Positions 1 to 7,588 of a DNA stretch of 64,000 bases are shown piece after piece. Every line of letters begins with the position of its first letter. The stretch's first letter is position 1. Position numbers and translations under genes: made by a program. The notes beneath the pieces were generated by a model. It was not told the DNA's origin. It saw nothing but the letters and a program-made list of their open reading frames with translations, and ran no database searches. The stretch is from Pseudomonas sp. (GTDB lineage: Bacteria > Pseudomonadota > Gammaproteobacteria > Pseudomonadales > Pseudomonadaceae), in contig NZ_JAUYNT010000028.1 of the NCBI RefSeq assembly GCF_030698175.1, positions 1 through 64,000 on the forward strand, written 5' to 3'.

Positions 1-1
1 G

Positions 2-217
2 ATACAGCGCAATGGGGCTGAAGCCGTCATCCCCTCAAGAGGGAGTCGTCTGAAGCCTCGAAAGCTGGATCGACATATCTACAAGGCACGTAATCTGGTG
101 GAGCGTTTTTTCCAGAAACTGAAGCAGTACCGCCGTATCGCTACTAGGTATGAACGACCGGCAAGAAACTACCAGTCGATGCTGAGCCTTGTATCAGTCG
201 TCATATGGCTGGCCTGA
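2..217 (+). CDS. IS5-family transposase, C-terminal fragment (cut by window edge)
   Basis: The open frame entering from the left edge encodes the last 71 residues of a DDE transposase. The segment KARNLVERFFQKLKQYRRIA and the following TRYER are the hallmark C-terminal signature of IS5-family (IS427-like) transposases, containing the catalytic E region and the basic tail. The frame ends at TGA, and about 14 bases later the sequence GAACGCCCCC followed by CTAG looks like the right terminal repeat of such an element. The 5' part lies outside the window, so whether the element is complete cannot be told. It marks the left border of the accessory region. Confidence 0.85.
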   Translation: MQRNGAEAVIPSRGSRLKPRKLDRHIYKARNLVERFFQKLKQYRRIATRYERPARNYQSMLSLVSVVIWLA

Positions 218-635
218 TTGAGAACGCCCCCTAGGGTCGATTCAGGCATATCGTTTTGATGAGTCAGTGTCGGCGATACACCTAATTAAATGTGACATTC
301 AAGGCGGCTAAATAAATTGACTGCGCCGGCAGTTATTGCCAAGTCATCGCGGAACTCCGCTACCATGGAGATCGATTCAAGCCGACCAGGGTCGGCCAGC
401 GGTAGATCAAGCATATGGGCGTCCGCCAAGCTTCATTTAATACCCGATCCAACAGGCAACTCGACGAACGGCACCCTGTCCTCAATGTCCTGCAACTAAC
501 TTGACTTGTATCCTGCGGCCCCTTGATGGGGCGAGCCTGCTCGTTGGACGTGTCTCCGAGGCTGTTGCGGCGCTTACCGCCGAAACGTTACGTCCTTATT
601 CGCGAATGAATTATTGAACTGTGAGGGGGAGCGTT
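218..635. other. intergenic, IS end plus unassigned DNA
   Basis: About the first 15 bases are the probable terminal repeat of the IS5-like element. The rest has no convincing gene. A 60-codon frame in this stretch has no ribosome binding site and an unlikely composition. The last 40 bases lead into the tetR-family gene; no copy of the GATAACGATCGTTATC operator is visible here. Confidence 0.5.
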
Positions 636-1238
636 ATGCGCTATCCAAAGGAACATAAGGAAGAAACTAGGAACAAGATCCTCAATGCCGCGCTGTCTAG
701 CTTCAGAGCATCTGGCTACAACGGTATTGGCGTTGACAGCATAGCGAAAGCGGCCAACGTAACTTCAGGAGCTTTTTATGGGCATTTCAATTCCAAATCA
801 GAAGCTTTCCGCATGGTCCTCTCCGAGGGCCTTGGCATACTGCGTAACGCTATTGGAGAAAGCCAGCGCGCGAACGGCAATAAGTGGCTAGGCATATTCA
901 CAGGCTGGTACTTCAGCTTGCCAAAGCCTACCGCTGAGCCCGAATGCAGCTCCTTACTCCCGATGCAAGGTGGTTGCGCTCTGCCAACGCTGTCATCCGA
1001 GGTTCCTCGTACAGATGAAGAAACTCAGCAGCTCTACGAAGTCGAAATACTCAAAATCGTCGACACAATTTCCGACGGTCTGCAAACTCATGGACGGACA
1101 CGCCGTCGGCTGTCATGGGCGATCATCGCGTTGATGATTGGTGGAGTCGTTTTAGCGAGGTCTGCTCGATCCGAGAAAACCGCGGCAGAGATATCAAAAT
1201 CCATCCTGGCTAGTATCAAGCAGCTCAGTCATCAGTGA
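636..1238 (+). CDS. TetR/AcrR-family repressor (first of two related copies)
   Basis: A 200-residue one-domain DNA-binding regulator. The N-terminal helix-turn-helix spans about residues 10–55 and contains the TetR signature VTSGAFYGHFNSKSEAF. The C-terminal ligand domain carries two cysteines around GGCALPTLSSEVPR, a segment seen in several TetR members that respond to reactive small molecules. I chose the ATG at 636 over an upstream GTG at 621 because GAGGGGGA sits 5 bases before it. It is clearly paralogous to the repressor at 17.3–17.9 kb: same helix-turn-helix, same GVDSIAK/GVDGMAK stretch. The two bracket the accessory genes. Either or both may bind the operator repeated across the region; which one does is not shown. 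Ligand unknown. Confidence 0.9.
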   Translation: MRYPKEHKEETRNKILNAALSSFRASGYNGIGVDSIAKAANVTSGAFYGHFNSKSEAFRMVLSEGLGILRNAIGESQRANGNKWLGIFTGWYFSLPKPTAEPECSSLLPMQGGCALPTLSSEVPRTDEETQQLYEVEILKIVDTISDGLQTHGRTRRRLSWAIIALMIGGVVLARSARSEKTAAEISKSILASIKQLSHQ

Positions 1239-1404
1239 ACGTATCCCAAGGCTCACAAAAATCTGAAGGGGAAGGGGAAGGGGGAGATCAAGGACGGGGG
1301 CTGTGCAGTCAATAAAGTAATCACATTGTTATGTCTCCGCCCCGGCACTAACTTAGTGTCAACCCAATCCCAGGGCGGGACATATCTCTACTCGGCCAAG
1401 TGCA
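1239..1404. other. convergent intergenic region with four G-runs
   Basis: Between the convergent tetR and tautomerase genes there are four runs of four or five G on the plus strand (about 1268–1300), separated by 2, 2 and 11 bases. This fits the sequence pattern of a G-quadruplex. No clear rho-independent terminator is visible. Confidence 0.4.
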
Positions 1405-1821
1405 TCAGCCCTGAGAGATGGCAACTTTCAGCTGGTCATTGGTCATAGCCTGGCCGGAAATGCCCCAGGCACCATCAACAGCGTGCAACACGTTCACCCA
1501 GATGTTTTCCTTGGGCAGCTTACCTTCAGAAATTTCGTGCAAAAGGTCAGTCGCTTCCGAGACATAGCCCTCTTGGATTTCACGGTTCGCAAAAGCGAAG
1601 CCCGGTACTTTCCACTCAACGAAAGCCACATGGCTTTGCTCGCCACCGGCGTATGAAAACCCTTGAGGCACGACGTTCAGAGTCCCAACAACGTTTGGGG
1701 TCATCACCTTATTGCCGGTCAGACCATGCCATTTCAGCATAGAGTCGCAGAGACCTTTGAAAACCTCGTTCTCTTTGCCTTTCGGAATAACACCTTCAGA
1801 TACTGTCAATGTAAGCGGCAT
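1405..1821 (-). CDS. tautomerase-superfamily protein (Pro-1 type)
   Basis: A 138-residue protein starting Met-Pro. In the 4-oxalocrotonate tautomerase superfamily the proline exposed after Met removal is the catalytic base. The length is about twice that of the short 4-OT monomers, as in the cis-CaaD and MSAD groups, which fuse two beta-alpha-beta units. The C-terminal half has the WG-I-G segment (GAWGISGQAMT) typical of these enzymes. The substrate cannot be read from sequence; keto–enol isomerisation, dehalogenation or decarboxylation are all known in the superfamily. The gene is preceded by a promoter whose spacer is the regulon operator, so it is almost certainly controlled by one of the TetR proteins. 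GGAG sits 9 bases before the ATG. Confidence 0.75.
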   Translation of the reverse strand: MPLTLTVSEGVIPKGKENEVFKGLCDSMLKWHGLTGNKVMTPNVVGTLNVVPQGFSYAGGEQSHVAFVEWKVPGFAFANREIQEGYVSEATDLLHEISEGKLPKENIWVNVLHAVDGAWGISGQAMTNDQLKVAISQG

Positions 1822-1853
1822 GGCATATCTCCATTCATGCGTGTGTGTTCGGA

Positions 1854-1885
1854 ACCATTAAGATAGCGATCGTTATCTTAATGGT
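1854..1885. promoter_or_regulatory. TetR-type operator, 32-bp near-perfect palindrome
   Basis: The core on the minus strand is GATAACGATCGCTATC, and the arms extend to AACCATTA and TAATGGT. Only one base pair of the 32-bp inverted repeat is mismatched. It matches the element found in front of the HDO, cytochrome, NHL and second tetR genes. Confidence 0.75.
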
Positions 1886-1888
1886 CAA
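1860..1888 (-). promoter_or_regulatory. sigma70-type promoter of the tautomerase gene
   Basis: On the minus strand a -35 box TTGACC and a -10 box TATCTT are separated by exactly 17 bases. The spacer consists almost entirely of the TetR-type operator, so a bound repressor would cover both promoter elements. Confidence 0.65.
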
Positions 1889-2059
1889 GCATTCATTCTC
1901 GCTGAGGTTCCCTGTTGGTTTTCAGTCGTGATCTACCATCTAGCCTAGAAGAAAGAATGATCAAAAATCACAGAAAATATCTGTCGTCAGGATCTAATCA
2001 AGCCTTGGCAAAGAAACTGCCAGCCCTCAATCCTCACTCAATCTTGAAGCCGCTGCGCT

Positions 2060-2503
2060 TCAGAGAAACCAATCTGCGGATCGTTGAATGAACTCGATGA
2101 GGTTTCCATCGGGGTCCTGGACGAAGGCGATAAATTCCTCCCCCCCCTCCAAGGGTCCAGGCTCTCTCACCACAGCCCCCTGACAGTCTCTAACTTGTTC
2201 GCAAGCTTTGGCGCAGTCATCTACACCGATGGCTATGTGCCCAAAAACTCGGCCTTTCTCGTAATGAGAAACCCCATAGTTGTAGGTAAGCTCAATCACT
2301 GTATTTCGCTCTTCTGGACCGAAGCCCATGAAGGTAAGTTGATACTCTTTCTCAGGGTTGTCGAACTGTCGAATGAGAGACATACCCAGAGCTCGCGTGT
2401 AGAAATCAATCGATGCCTGCATATCGCCGACCCGCAACATGGTGTGCAGAATTCGTCGCTTAGCAGTCACCTCATTGGTCGATTGCCTGTCAGTTGTCGT
2501 CAT
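2060..2503 (-). CDS. gloA: lactoylglutathione lyase (glyoxalase I)
   Basis: A 147-residue VOC-fold enzyme that isomerises the methylglyoxal–glutathione hemithioacetal to S-lactoylglutathione. The four metal ligands of the family are all present: H20 (ILHTMLRVGD), E71 (VIELTYNYG), H89 (GHIAIGVDD) and E137 (NLIEFI). The family signature LHTMLRVGDMQASIDFYTRALGM is intact apart from small changes. It lies downstream of the NHL gene on the same strand with a short gap. It could instead act on another glutathione adduct, which would suit the glutathione transferase further along the region. Confidence 0.85.
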   Translation of the reverse strand: MTTTDRQSTNEVTAKRRILHTMLRVGDMQASIDFYTRALGMSLIRQFDNPEKEYQLTFMGFGPEERNTVIELTYNYGVSHYEKGRVFGHIAIGVDDCAKACEQVRDCQGAVVREPGPLEGGEEFIAFVQDPDGNLIEFIQRSADWFL

Positions 2504-2562
2504 ACTGCCCCCGTACTTTAGGCACAGGTAGGCATGCTTGGTGCGTGCCTACCTGCGATCAA

Positions 2563-3846
2563 TCACATCGGCTGAACGGCTACCGTCGTGGTGGCAATGG
2601 CACTCATGCCATCCTTGTTAAACGCTCGATAGGTAATCGTGTACTTTTGCTCAACGCCACTGAGGTTCTTGAAGTCGAGCTTGAAGTGGTAGTCCTCCTT
2701 CCCGTAGTGAGCACCTTTGACTGCGTGCTCGATGATCACACTAGGATCAGAGGAAACGATGGATTCCAGCTTGATTTTCGGTGATGAGTCGCGGAAATCC
2801 TTCACGCGCATCTCAACATCGATAGGCACATAAATATGCCGGCGACGGTAGGCCTCCTCGGGCAATAGAGCCTCATCATTACGTTTGACGACATTTGCGT
2901 ATACGAAGAGTTCAGGACGCGGAGTGAACGTGAGGCCGCGTGACTTGTACATTCCGCTGTCCTTAGCAGTCGCTACAGCACGGACGAAAGCACCTGTCTC
3001 GCGGTCAAACTGAAGGACTTCGTTAGTGTTCAGGCTGATTACATAGAGATCGGTATTTGCCCCACCGAAGCGGATCGCCCTAGGACTGCTCATGCCCCCG
3101 CTCCCTGCAGGTGCAAACTTGTCTATGAACTCACCGGTCTTGCCATTGAAACGCAAGATCTCATTAGAGTTAGCGCTACTTGCATAGAGGTTGCCGTCAG
3201 GCCCAAATTCAAGCCCCACCGGGAGATTCAGCCCACCGCTGCCCGGCTTGGCGAAAGCCCCCATGAACTCCTTTGTTTTCAAGTCATAGCGCAGAATGCT
3301 GTTCGTGTAGCCACTAGCAATGAACATCGTATTGGCATCGAACGACATCATGAACGGCCCGTTCAGGTCGCTGGTTGTCCCATCAGCGAATACATCCAAA
3401 AACTTACCGTTACTGTCGTACCGCAAGACTCGGTTGGTGGCCAAGTCACCCACATAAACCTTGCCATCAGGGCCGAAGTTTGGGGCTGTAGGGTTCGTCA
3501 GACCACCTTCATGGGCCTTGATGAAAACGCCTTTTGACTGACCAGTGATGCTGTCGAAACGTAGTACCTCACCAGTATTGTGGCTAGATAAATAGAGATC
3601 GCCTTTAAAGCCAATCTGCGATGCAAACGGACCATTGACGTTCGCAACTACGCCTAGAAACGCGCCGCTGTTTTCGTCAAAGCGCATCAGTTCATTAGTG
3701 CCGAAGCTGCTGATGTAAAAGTCAGCGTGACTAGATGCTGCGAATAAAATAGCGCTAGCAGCTGTTAGCGCAAGAACTGCAGAGCGAGAAGCGTGACTCC
3801 ATGAACGTGCTAGCTGCACGTGCTGGCCTATCAGATTTTTCGACAT
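2563..3846 (-). CDS. exported NHL-repeat beta-propeller protein
   Basis: A 427-residue protein with an N-terminal signal sequence (hydrophobic AVLALTAASAILFAASSHA, probable cleavage after SHA). Six repeats of the form TNEVLRFD-x3-GxF/L occupy about residues 40–310 and should fold as a six-bladed propeller. The last 110 residues are a separate, probably beta-sandwich, domain with no catalytic motif that I recognise. The start has AAAGGAA upstream. It is divergent from the propeller/cytochrome gene, and both are driven from one intergenic region carrying two operator copies. Function unknown; a periplasmic binding or lactonase-like role is possible. Confidence 0.75.
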   Translation of the reverse strand: MSKNLIGQHVQLARSWSHASRSAVLALTAASAILFAASSHADFYISSFGTNELMRFDENSGAFLGVVANVNGPFASQIGFKGDLYLSSHNTGEVLRFDSITGQSKGVFIKAHEGGLTNPTAPNFGPDGKVYVGDLATNRVLRYDSNGKFLDVFADGTTSDLNGPFMMSFDANTMFIASGYTNSILRYDLKTKEFMGAFAKPGSGGLNLPVGLEFGPDGNLYASSANSNEILRFNGKTGEFIDKFAPAGSGGMSSPRAIRFGGANTDLYVISLNTNEVLQFDRETGAFVRAVATAKDSGMYKSRGLTFTPRPELFVYANVVKRNDEALLPEEAYRRRHIYVPIDVEMRVKDFRDSSPKIKLESIVSSDPSVIIEHAVKGAHYGKEDYHFKLDFKNLSGVEQKYTITYRAFNKDGMSAIATTTVAVQPM

Positions 3847-3937
3847 TCTTGATTCCTTTCTTAGGGGCTGAAAACCGTGAGTCCTAAGCGATTACTACCG
3901 CTTAGCCTGTGATAGCGCCTAGAAGGGAATCCCAATA

Positions 3938-3953
3938 GGTAACGATAGCTATC
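3938..3953. promoter_or_regulatory. TetR-type operator, degenerate copy before the NHL gene
   Basis: GGTAACGATAGCTATC agrees with the regulon consensus GATAACGATCGTTATC at 13 of 16 positions. It lies about 90 bases before the start of the NHL gene, just downstream of its likely promoter. Confidence 0.5.
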
Positions 3954-4269
3954 CAATTTAGACTAATAGTGCCGGACGAAAGAAGTCAATTACAGTCGGG
4001 TGACATGCAAGGCCAGGCTGGCCGAAAGTGAACCACTACTCAGTCATCCCCCCCTGTGTGAGTCTCACTCCAGCCCATAGAGAGTCCACACCCTAAACAT
4101 AGTGACAAGGCCCCTCCTTGTACCTGTCTACGAATAAGCTAATCGCCACTCAATCTGGAATCACACCAAAGGTGTGTCCTGAGAGATTGATCACGGGCTG
4201 GACTCCCCTGGTGACTTGAATGTTCACAGAAGATTCATTGACATAGACAAGAGCAATACAGCATGATTG

Positions 4270-4285
4270 GATAACGATCGATATC
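4270..4285. promoter_or_regulatory. TetR-type operator before the cytochrome gene
   Basis: GATAACGATCGATATC matches the consensus at 15 of 16 positions. It overlaps or immediately follows the probable -10 box of the promoter with -35 TTGACA at 4238. Confidence 0.65.
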
Positions 4286-4406
4286 TAAAGAGTGAAATGC
4301 AGCTTTTTTTGGTTGATGCGGAACGATTGTTAGCTCGGCTGTTGTCGATGCAGCGTGAGCTTCAATGGATGTAAGACTGTTACCCAAATAATCAGGAAGA
4401 TTATCC

Positions 4407-6995
4407 ATGCCCGTGCACGTACCCCCTCGGAACAAAAGCCACAAATCAGTTTTTTGGTTACCGGTCTGCGCAGTTTTGGCAGCATCAATCTCCACGGTCA
4501 GCTCGGCCGCGCAAGATGTCGATACTGGCGATACTTCTGCCAAAGAACCTAGCGACCAGATCGCCTCATACAGTGAGTCAACTAGATCTAGCCCAATCGC
4601 TCTAACCGCAGACAACAAGCTACTGTGGGTTGTCAGCCCGGACAACGACTCCGTAACCGTCATTCGCACTGACATCAACCAAGTAGTTTCCAAGCTTAAG
4701 GTCGGAGACGAACCACGAAGTCTCGCCATTTCCCCTGATGGAAAGCATGTTTTCGTCGCGAATGCGATTAGCAACTCGGTGTCAGTGATCAAAGTTGATA
4801 ACAAGAACCCTGATAAGTTCTCAGCGACTCTCGACTCTCAGCTAGGTCGCAAAGGCCAGATCGTGACGGGAGCAGAGCCACGTAGCGTGGTGATCTCGCC
4901 CGACGGGAAGCGTGTATTTGTCTCCAATCGAAGCCAGGACACGATCACGGTCATCAATGCACGAAACAGAAAGCTCATAGGGTCTTTCGACCTGAGAAAT
5001 AGCGCTTGCAACGTGGGCGATAGAGAGCGGCATTTCCAACCAGGTACCCTGGCGGTTTCTTCCGACAGTACGACTCTCTTAGTCACTCGCATGTTCTCGT
5101 TCACCACTACGAACGGGGTTCAGCGTGACGATCGAGGAAAAGAGGGGATCGTCTGTAGCCTCGATATCGACACCCGTGTAGCAGGCAGCGTTGGTCTGTT
5201 CAATGCCAGGGTTACTCATATTCAGTCTCAAGAGACCGGGGTGACAGATATCAAGGGGCGAACCACCTATGCGTTTCCCAACCAGCTGGAAAACATCAGT
5301 ATTCGTGACGGCAAGGCTTACCTTCCTAATATCGCGGCATCGCCGACTGGCCCATCGAAGTTCAATACCACTACCCAGGCCTTCGTGAACGTCATCAATG
5401 ATGTTAGTGGCCAAGGCCAGGACGGGAGCTATATAAACCTTCATTTGGGCGGCCGAAATCCGGAAGACGGAAAGCCAGAGCTCTACTTCGCGAACCCTAG
5501 TGCAATTGATTTCACTACCCCAACTGGGGCTGGATACGCATATGTCGCTTCAGCCGGTAGTGACATATTGGTGAAGCTTAAAGTCAACTCCGAGGGCGGC
5601 CTCGAATTCACCGTCGACCAAGACACTACCCGCTACATCGATTTGAACGACCCTGACAATCCCGGAACCAGCGGTAAGAGTGCGGGCAAAAACCCCATTG
5701 GCATGGTTATCAACAACGCCGGTAACAAGGCATATGTTTACAACTACGTCTCACGGAACGTATCGGTTGTCGATTTACTGAAAGACCGTGTTGCTACCGT
5801 AGTCCAGGCCGAAGATTTGCCAGTGCCGAACTCAAAGGAAGAGCGAGTCCTGATCGGGGCCGAGATGTTCTTCTCTTCACGTGGGAATTTCGTTGCTGTC
5901 CCTGGAAGCCTGGGATCTAGTCGTAACCGACTTTCAGATAAGGGCCGGCAGAACTGTGCGAGCTGTCATTCCGAGGGCCTGACCGACGGAGTCGTTTGGC
6001 AATTCGCTACAGGACCTCGCAAGACGCTTCCAATCAACGGGACATTTGCACACAACAATCCTAAGGATCAGCGAATCATCAACGCCTCCGCGATTTTCGA
6101 TGAGGTTGAGGACGCTGACTTCAACACGCGACTTGTCTCCAGTGCTGGGCCACTACCGTCACCACAGCCATGTGTGATCACTGAACCTTTCGTGGAAATT
6201 CGAGAAAGCACTGTCGACCCTGGTCACGGCTTGATCCTCGGTGAATGGGACAATTTCGAAACGGCTGCATGCGTCCTGACCGCATTCATCATGCCTAATG
6301 CACGCCGCCCACAGCCATTCGTTCAGCTTCCAGGCAGCAACGTGAAAGTAAAAGCCCATGATGCCCTGATTGAGTGGCAGCAAAGCGCCGTTCGAACCCC
6401 GAACCGCCCAATGACCCGCAACAAACTGTTAGCCGTAGGGGCCGATCCCACCGGTGGAGTTGACGACCAACAGGTCACTGCAGGAAAGCTGATTTTCGAG
6501 AATGCAGGCTGCATAAACTGTCATGGCGGTGCGAAGTGGACGACCAGCCGTAAGGACTTCGTGTCGCCCCCAATGCTCGAAGAGATCGCCTCCGAGTTCG
6601 GAGCTGCTGGAGTAAACCAAGCACAGTATCTGGCTCGATTCCTTAAGGACATCGGATCCTACAGTCTGAATGTCGATGGCTCAGGCAATTCGATTCCGGG
6701 ATATCCGCAAATAGGCGGGATCGAACGAGACAATAACGAATTGAAGGCGCTTGGTATTGATCACAACGGTGACGGCAGAGGTAACGGATATAACGTTTCC
6801 TCAATCTTGGGTACCTACAGCGTGCAACCTTACTACCACAATGGGGCTTGCGAGACTCTGAGGTGTGTATTGCATGACGAGAAGCATCGTCGTGCAGGGT
6901 TAACAGATCAGCCCGACGCGCTTACCTCCGAATACGACAGAACAGCTCTGGTTAAGTACCTAGAGTCCATCGACCTCAAAACCAAAACATTCTGA
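4407..6995 (+). CDS. exported YVTN beta-propeller / di-haem cytochrome c protein
   Basis: An 862-residue protein with an export signal near the N-terminus (hydrophobic WLPVCAVLAASISTVSSAA). Residues from about 60 to 480 contain YVTN-type propeller blades such as EPRSLAISPDGKHVFVANA and EPRSVVISPDGKRVFVSNR. Two haem-attachment motifs follow, C517-A-S-C-H521 and C702-I-N-C-H706, in the arrangement of the cytochrome c peroxidase/MauG group. It should be a periplasmic electron-transfer enzyme or peroxidase with a propeller scaffold. The GlcG-like gene follows after 47 bases and then the acyl ligase, which suggests one operon. Substrate unknown. The N-terminus is uncertain because several candidate starts exist near 4407. 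Confidence 0.8.
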   Translation: MPVHVPPRNKSHKSVFWLPVCAVLAASISTVSSAAQDVDTGDTSAKEPSDQIASYSESTRSSPIALTADNKLLWVVSPDNDSVTVIRTDINQVVSKLKVGDEPRSLAISPDGKHVFVANAISNSVSVIKVDNKNPDKFSATLDSQLGRKGQIVTGAEPRSVVISPDGKRVFVSNRSQDTITVINARNRKLIGSFDLRNSACNVGDRERHFQPGTLAVSSDSTTLLVTRMFSFTTTNGVQRDDRGKEGIVCSLDIDTRVAGSVGLFNARVTHIQSQETGVTDIKGRTTYAFPNQLENISIRDGKAYLPNIAASPTGPSKFNTTTQAFVNVINDVSGQGQDGSYINLHLGGRNPEDGKPELYFANPSAIDFTTPTGAGYAYVASAGSDILVKLKVNSEGGLEFTVDQDTTRYIDLNDPDNPGTSGKSAGKNPIGMVINNAGNKAYVYNYVSRNVSVVDLLKDRVATVVQAEDLPVPNSKEERVLIGAEMFFSSRGNFVAVPGSLGSSRNRLSDKGRQNCASCHSEGLTDGVVWQFATGPRKTLPINGTFAHNNPKDQRIINASAIFDEVEDADFNTRLVSSAGPLPSPQPCVITEPFVEIRESTVDPGHGLILGEWDNFETAACVLTAFIMPNARRPQPFVQLPGSNVKVKAHDALIEWQQSAVRTPNRPMTRNKLLAVGADPTGGVDDQQVTAGKLIFENAGCINCHGGAKWTTSRKDFVSPPMLEEIASEFGAAGVNQAQYLARFLKDIGSYSLNVDGSGNSIPGYPQIGGIERDNNELKALGIDHNGDGRGNGYNVSSILGTYSVQPYYHNGACETLRCVLHDEKHRRAGLTDQPDALTSEYDRTALVKYLESIDLKTKTF

Positions 6996-7042
6996 TTTCA
7001 ATCAGAGTCTCAATCCGGTCAATGACCACTTGGAGATCAAAC

Positions 7043-7534
7043 ATGAAATATCCAGTCCTCGTTGCTTCTCTTCTTTTGAGCTCAGTCGCATTGGCAGAAG
7101 GGAAAAATCTATCCCTCGAACTTGCTGAGCGAGCAGCTCAAAGCGCGGTCCAACATTGCGAAGCAAGTGGATATCACGTCACCGCTGCAGTGGTTGATGG
7201 CGCTGGTGAAATGAAAGTTCTTCTCAAGGGCGATGACAGCACCGTACACACCAAAGATACAGCCTTCCGCAAGGCCTATACCGTGGTAACACTAGGGCCG
7301 ATCTTCGGCTTCAATACGAGCTCTGAAATTGCCAAAAACTTCAACGGTAAGCCCGCTGAGGCATCATTTCTTACCGTCCCGAATATCGCCCTACTCCCAG
7401 GTGCAGCAGCAATCAAAATCGGCGGGGAAATCGTCGGTTCGCTGGGTGTTGGCGGCGCACCAGGTGGTGATAAGGACGAGGCTTGTGCAATTCATGGCGT
7501 GGAGTCGATATCTGAACAACTTGCCAAGTCCTGA
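7043..7534 (+). CDS. exported HbpS/GlcG-family protein
   Basis: A 163-residue protein of the HbpS/GlcG (DUF336) fold. The start at 7043 is chosen because GGAG lies 8 bases upstream and it gives a clean signal peptide (MKYPVLVASLLLSSVALAEG). The body has the family landmarks LAERAAQSAVQHC near the N-terminus and IGGEIVGSLGVGGAPGGDKDE near the C-terminus. Members bind haem or act next to redox enzymes, often beside periplasmic cytochromes and dehydrogenases. Here it directly follows the di-haem cytochrome gene, so a role in haem handling or as an accessory subunit is a reasonable inference. Confidence 0.8.
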   Translation: MKYPVLVASLLLSSVALAEGKNLSLELAERAAQSAVQHCEASGYHVTAAVVDGAGEMKVLLKGDDSTVHTKDTAFRKAYTVVTLGPIFGFNTSSEIAKNFNGKPAEASFLTVPNIALLPGAAAIKIGGEIVGSLGVGGAPGGDKDEACAIHGVESISEQLAKS

Positions 7535-7588
7535 TTCGCGACTGAGTTGACTTGAAAGACCACGATCCAAAGGGACCTGGATATTCGA

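Larger units (their letters stand above)
3847..4406. promoter_or_regulatory. divergent promoter region with two operators
   Basis: This 560-base gap separates the NHL and cytochrome genes. On the plus strand TTGACA at 4238–4243 is a good -35 box, and the expected -10 position abuts the operator at 4270. On the minus strand TTGACT lies upstream of the operator at 3938. I see no gene here; a minus-strand frame from 4235 into the cytochrome gene is an antisense shadow. Confidence 0.5.

Noticed and set aside
317..499. 60-codon frame near the left edge
   Set aside because: No start signal and a composition unlike a protein; intergenic DNA after an IS end.
540..635. TetR operator before the first tetR gene
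   Set aside because: CGAAACGTTACG at about 581 resembles a half site only and lacks the symmetric core.
4235..4804. 189-codon minus-strand frame overlapping the cytochrome start
   Set aside because: No ribosome binding site or family resemblance; it covers the promoter and operator.
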